Below, one piece after another: positions 7,004 through 9,592 of a stretch of 9,592 nucleotides of DNA. This DNA comes from Bacteroidota bacterium (GTDB taxonomy: Bacteria > Bacteroidota > Bacteroidia > Chitinophagales > Chitinophagaceae), in NCBI GenBank assembly GCA_023426425.1, contig JAFAAT010000283.1:1-9592 (forward strand), written 5' to 3'. Under the pieces are notes generated by a model. The model did not search any database and had not been told where the DNA came from. It worked only from the letters and a program-made list of their open reading frames with translations. A program made the position numbers and the translations under genes. Numbering within the stretch: the first letter of the stretch is position 1; each line of letters begins with the position of its first letter.

Positions 7004-8269
7004 TCAAAACAGCATCCCCGTTATAGCTGCACTCAGGTAAGATGCCAGCGTTCCACAGAGCAAGGCTCGCATCCCAAGCTTCGCAAGATCAGTCCTTCGC
7101 TCGGGAGCCAGTGCACCAATCCCTCCAATCTGCATACCCACACTACTGAAGTTTGCGAATCCGCAAAGAGCAACGGTCACGATAGTCAGCCCCTTTTCAG
7201 TAAGAATGGGAACGGTTTTGTCTGTCAAACTCTTATAGGCGACAAACTCGTTGATGGTGATCTTTTGCCCGAGAAGGGTAGCCGCATTCGAAACATCAGT
7301 CGACGGGATTCCCATTGCCCAGGCAAACGGATAGAAAATCTGGCCGAAGATCCAGTTAAGTGACAAGTGGAAATCAGGATTGAAAATGTGACCAATCTTC
7401 AGCAGACTCCAGTCTACCAGCGCAATCAAAGCAATAAAACCGATTAGCATGGCTATCACATTCATGGCAATCTTGAACCCGTCCGCCGCACCATGACTAA
7501 TAGCATCAATCAGGTTGCTGTAACCACTCTTTACGTCCAGCCTCACCTTGCCCTTCGTCTGCGACACCTCAGTCTCCGGAAATACAATCTTGGATATCAC
7601 CAGTGCCCCCGGAGCAGCCATCAGGCTTGCTGCAATTAGCTGTGGAGCAATGTTCATCCCCGCGCGTAGCCCCATGTTTGCATACACGATCAATATGCCG
7701 CCTGCAATACAGGCCAGACTTCCACTCATCGACGCAAGCAGCTCGCTTTTAGTCATAGTCGCCAGGTAAGGCCGGATCAATACCTGCGCCTCTATCTGAC
7801 CCACAAAAGCACTGGCTACATTACTGAGAGATTCTGCTCCACTCACCCTCATAAGCCAGTTCATAGCCCTGGCTATGACTGCCACGACACGTTGCATAAT
7901 GCCGAGGTAGTAGAGAACAGCTACAAGAACGGTAACCAGGATGATCGTAGCTGTAACATTAAATGCAAAAACAAACGTTCCCGGCATACTATAGTCGACC
8001 ATCACACCACTGAAATCCACTGCACCAATACCCCCAAAGACAAAGCCGGCTCCCTGCTTGGCAAAACCTTCTATGTGGGCCATTCCCTTGCCTGCATACG
8101 TAAAGAAATTATTGACCGCCTGCACCTTGAAAACCAAAAATCCAATCAGCGTCTGCAGAAACAGCCCGGTGACAATAATGCGTGGGTTGATCTTTTTCCT
8201 GTTATTGGAAAATAGAAATGCAATACTCAAAATCATCACCACGCCAATAAGACCATGAAATCTGTCCAT
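7004..8269 (-). CDS. nupC: Concentrative nucleoside transporter, CNT/NupC family
   Basis: The protein is an ion-coupled nucleoside importer of the inner membrane. From ATG at 8267-8269 it has 421 residues, typical for bacterial CNT proteins. An upstream TTG in frame (8285-8287) would add six residues, but a promoter-like box overlaps that stretch, so the ATG is preferred. Many hydrophobic segments are visible, including about 7-20, 30-48, 98-124, 177-200, 267-285, 302-320 and 399-418. Family motifs are GQIEAQVLIRPYL (157-169), GQKITINEFVAY (334-345) and CGFANFSSVGMQIGG (369-383). GQxEA, NEFVAY and NFSS correspond to nucleobase- and ribose-binding segments of characterised CNT proteins. The first motif usually reads GQTEAP, and here the Thr and Pro are Ile and Gln. 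It converges on the membrane-protein gene with a 23-base gap and diverges from rimM. Substrate preference cannot be read from sequence alone. Confidence 0.93.
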   Translation of the reverse strand: MDRFHGLIGVVMILSIAFLFSNNRKKINPRIIVTGLFLQTLIGFLVFKVQAVNNFFTYAGKGMAHIEGFAKQGAGFVFGGIGAVDFSGVMVDYSMPGTFVFAFNVTATIILVTVLVAVLYYLGIMQRVVAVIARAMNWLMRVSGAESLSNVASAFVGQIEAQVLIRPYLATMTKSELLASMSGSLACIAGGILIVYANMGLRAGMNIAPQLIAASLMAAPGALVISKIVFPETEVSQTKGKVRLDVKSGYSNLIDAISHGAADGFKIAMNVIAMLIGFIALIALVDWSLLKIGHIFNPDFHLSLNWIFGQIFYPFAWAMGIPSTDVSNAATLLGQKITINEFVAYKSLTDKTVPILTEKGLTIVTVALCGFANFSSVGMQIGGIGALAPERRTDLAKLGMRALLCGTLASYLSAAITGMLF

Positions 8270-8274
8270 GCGGG

Positions 8275-8304
8275 GTAAAATACACAAAACCTCTTGAAGC
8301 TCAA
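8275..8304 (-). promoter_or_regulatory. Candidate promoter of the nucleoside transporter gene
   Basis: Reading the minus strand, TTG (8304-8302) is followed after 19 bases by TATTTTAC (8282-8275), which resembles the Bacteroidota -33/-7 pair TTTG and TAnnTTTG. The -7 match is four of six fixed bases. Only five bases separate it from the ATG, so the transcript would be leaderless or nearly so. The placement mirrors the better box upstream of rimM. There is no Shine-Dalgarno sequence. Confidence 0.45.
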
Positions 8305-8395
8305 TAGGCTATCAATCGAAAACCAGTGTTGCCTGCCTGTGTCTTGTAGACTTTGCGTCTTTCCATTTTTACCATCTTTTATTCAATCTCTACTC

Positions 8396-8411
8396 GCGTT
8401 TAAGCAAACGC
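8396..8411. repeat. Small perfect palindrome in the nupC-rimM gap
   Basis: GCGTTT and AAACGC flank the four bases AAGC, forming a perfect 6-bp inverted repeat in the divergent intergenic region. It lies about 71 bases upstream of the rimM -7 box and about 114 bases upstream of the nupC -7 box. No T-tract follows, so it is not an obvious terminator. It could be a regulator half-site pair or chance. The rest of the 226-base gap (8270-8495) holds promoter candidates but no convincing gene; its open frames lack protein-like sequence. Confidence 0.35.
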
Positions 8412-8454
8412 CTGTTTCTGTGGCACTCTTGCCTGCACGCTGTGCTCAGCTAAC

Positions 8455-8489
8455 TTTTACCACTCGCTCCCCGGCAAGATGTATCTTTG
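8455..8489 (+). promoter_or_regulatory. Candidate promoter of rimM-trmD (Bacteroidota -7 box)
   Basis: TATCTTTG at 8482-8489 is a full match to the Bacteroidota -7 consensus TAnnTTTG. A T-run (8455-8458) 23 bases upstream is a weak candidate for the -33 element. The box ends six bases before the rimM ATG at 8496, so transcription would begin at or a few bases before the start codon. This also argues against the in-frame TTG at 8487 as the translation start, because that TTG is part of the box. Confidence 0.6.
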
Positions 8490-8495
8490 CACCCC

Positions 8496-8996
8496 ATGGT
8501 CCGAATCGGTAAAATTGTTGCTTCTCATGGTCTTAACGGTGACCTGATCCTCACTCATGTAGTGAACAAATCAGGTTGGCTGAAGAAAGATGATATCCTC
8601 TTCCTCGAAATCAACAAAGGCAGCTACATCCCACATTTCGTCATCTCGGCCAGAACTACCTCTTCCGACGAATATATTGTCCGCCTGGAAGACGTGGAGA
8701 AAGTCGAATCTGCCAAAAGACTGGTAGGAAAGCACGCCTATGTGAAGGAGGACATCCTCACTGGCGTGGCCGATGATTCTCCACTGCTTTGGATCGGCTT
8801 TAATCTTGTAGACAAAGAAAAAGGCGGTCTCGGACCCATCGAAGACGTATTACAAACCGGACACCAGTGGTTGGCAAAGATCACACACGAAGGCAAGGAA
8901 GTCCTGATTCCTCTGATCGACCAGATGATCATCGACGTAAACCTTCGGAACAAGTACATCCGAATGGACCTGCCGGAAGGACTTTTAGACTTATAA
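8496..8996 (+). CDS. rimM: Ribosome maturation factor RimM
   Basis: RimM binds the 30S subunit (ribosomal protein S19 region) and assists 16S rRNA processing and maturation of the 30S head. The 166-residue product has the normal length and two-part build. The N-terminal beta-barrel domain starts VRIGKIVASHGLNGDLIL and runs to about residue 88 (RLVGKHAYV). A C-terminal PRC-barrel follows, with WIGFNLVD, GPIEDVLQTGHQWLAKI, VLIPLIDQMI and the closing MDLPEGLLDL. ATG 8496 is preferred over an in-frame TTG three codons upstream, which adds no conserved residues and overlaps the -7 box. trmD starts one base after the stop, so the two are surely cotranscribed. rpsP, often the gene before rimM, is absent, and rimM appears to be first in its transcription unit. 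Confidence 0.95.
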   Translation: MVRIGKIVASHGLNGDLILTHVVNKSGWLKKDDILFLEINKGSYIPHFVISARTTSSDEYIVRLEDVEKVESAKRLVGKHAYVKEDILTGVADDSPLLWIGFNLVDKEKGGLGPIEDVLQTGHQWLAKITHEGKEVLIPLIDQMIIDVNLRNKYIRMDLPEGLLDL

Positions 8997-8997
8997 G

Positions 8998-9592
8998 ATG
9001 AGAATTGATATCATAACGGTTGTTCCCCAACTTCTGGAAAGCCCATTCAGCCACTCCATCATGAAGCGTGCTCAGGCTAAGGGACTGTTGGAAGTGGTGG
9101 TGCATAACCTGCGCGACCATACACCCTATAATCAAGGCCAGGTAGATGACTACCAGTTCGGCGGTGGGGCAGGGATGGTCATGATGCCAGAGCCTCTGGC
9201 CATACTACTGGATAAACTCAAAGCTGAGCGGAAGTATGACGAAGTCATCTATATGACCCCTGATGGGAGTCAGTTTACCCAAAAAACCGCTAACCGCCTG
9301 TCCCTCCAAACCAATCTCATCATCATTTGTGGACACTACAAGGGCATTGACGAGCGCATTCGTGAACATTATATCACCATGGAAATCTCCATCGGCGACT
9401 ATGTCCTGAGTGGAGGTGAGCTTGCAGCAGCTGTGGTAGTGGATGCTGTTGGGCGCCTCTTGCCGGGAGTTTTAAATAATGAGACCTCCGCACTCTTTGA
9501 TTCCTTCCAGGATGGGCTGCTGGCGCCCCCGGTTTATACCCGCCCGGCCGACTTCAGGGGCTGGAAGGTACCTGAAGTACTGCTTTCCGGTG
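8998..9592 (+). CDS. trmD: tRNA (guanine-N1)-methyltransferase TrmD (3' end outside window)
   Basis: TrmD uses S-adenosylmethionine to make m1G37 in tRNAs, preventing +1 frameshifts, and acts as a homodimer in the cytosol. The frame begins MRIDIITVVPQLLESPF at ATG 8998, one base after the rimM stop, and stays open to the window edge, giving 198 residues of a protein normally around 225-250. Diagnostic segments are FGGGAGMVM (54-62), the trefoil-knot SAM-binding motif GHYKGIDERI (112-121) and IGDYVLSGGELAA. The segment around D168 (LFDSFQDGLL, then YTRP) contains the Asp matching the proposed catalytic base. No frame disruption is seen. rplS often follows trmD and may lie just outside. Confidence 0.96.
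   Translation, partial: MRIDIITVVPQLLESPFSHSIMKRAQAKGLLEVVVHNLRDHTPYNQGQVDDYQFGGGAGMVMMPEPLAILLDKLKAERKYDEVIYMTPDGSQFTQKTANRLSLQTNLIIICGHYKGIDERIREHYITMEISIGDYVLSGGELAAAVVVDAVGRLLPGVLNNETSALFDSFQDGLLAPPVYTRPADFRGWKVPEVLLSG

Noticed and set aside
8329..8436. Repeated TTGCCTGC at 8329 and 8429 in the intergenic gap
   Set aside because: Two copies of an 8-mer without further flanking similarity are compatible with chance; no array or spacing pattern.
8294..8512. Open frame of 72 codons on the plus strand in the nupC-rimM gap
   Set aside because: The translation is Cys/Pro/Ser-rich without recognisable protein character, overlaps the rimM promoter and start, and looks like chance openness.

Overview
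The window looks like ordinary chromosomal DNA from a member of the Bacteroidota, probably near the Chitinophagales. Three things suggest this. A PorW/SprE-type TPR protein of the type IX secretion/gliding apparatus lies at the left edge. Start codons lack Shine-Dalgarno sequences. Boxes resembling the Bacteroidota -7 element (TAnnTTTG) sit almost directly on several start codons. The phylum call is fairly firm. The order or family is an impression from protein wording and was not tested by any search.

Layout from left to right. Positions 1-2599 (+) hold the 3' part of a porW/sprE-like gene whose N-terminus lies outside the window. A strong intrinsic terminator (about 2626-2660) separates it from a complete bifunctional RelA/SpoT-type (p)ppGpp synthetase/hydrolase at 2676-4940 (+). 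After 32 bases comes a cytosolic M32 (Taq-type) metallocarboxypeptidase at 4973-6496 (+). A small two-helix membrane protein of unknown function follows at 6486-6980 (+), overlapping the peptidase by 11 bases. These three genes probably form one transcription unit.

A concentrative (CNT/NupC-type) nucleoside transporter converges on that unit from the minus strand (7004-8269). It is separated from the divergently oriented rimM (8496-8996, +) by a 226-base gap. That gap carries two outward-facing promoter candidates and a small palindrome, but no convincing gene. trmD begins one base after the rimM stop and runs off the right edge. Both rimM and trmD contribute to translation: 30S/16S rRNA maturation and tRNA m1G37 methylation. 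rpsP, which commonly precedes rimM, is not here.

The genes are mostly housekeeping: secretion, stringent response, peptide turnover, nucleoside uptake and translation. I found no mobile element, CRISPR array, tRNA/rRNA gene, phage gene or defence system, and no clear sign of an undescribed system. The points most worth a second look are the predicted leaderless or near-leaderless starts, the altered GQxEA motif in the transporter, the basic RLRD synthetase signature in the Rel enzyme, and a C-terminal ferredoxin/SPOR-like module in the PorW-like protein.
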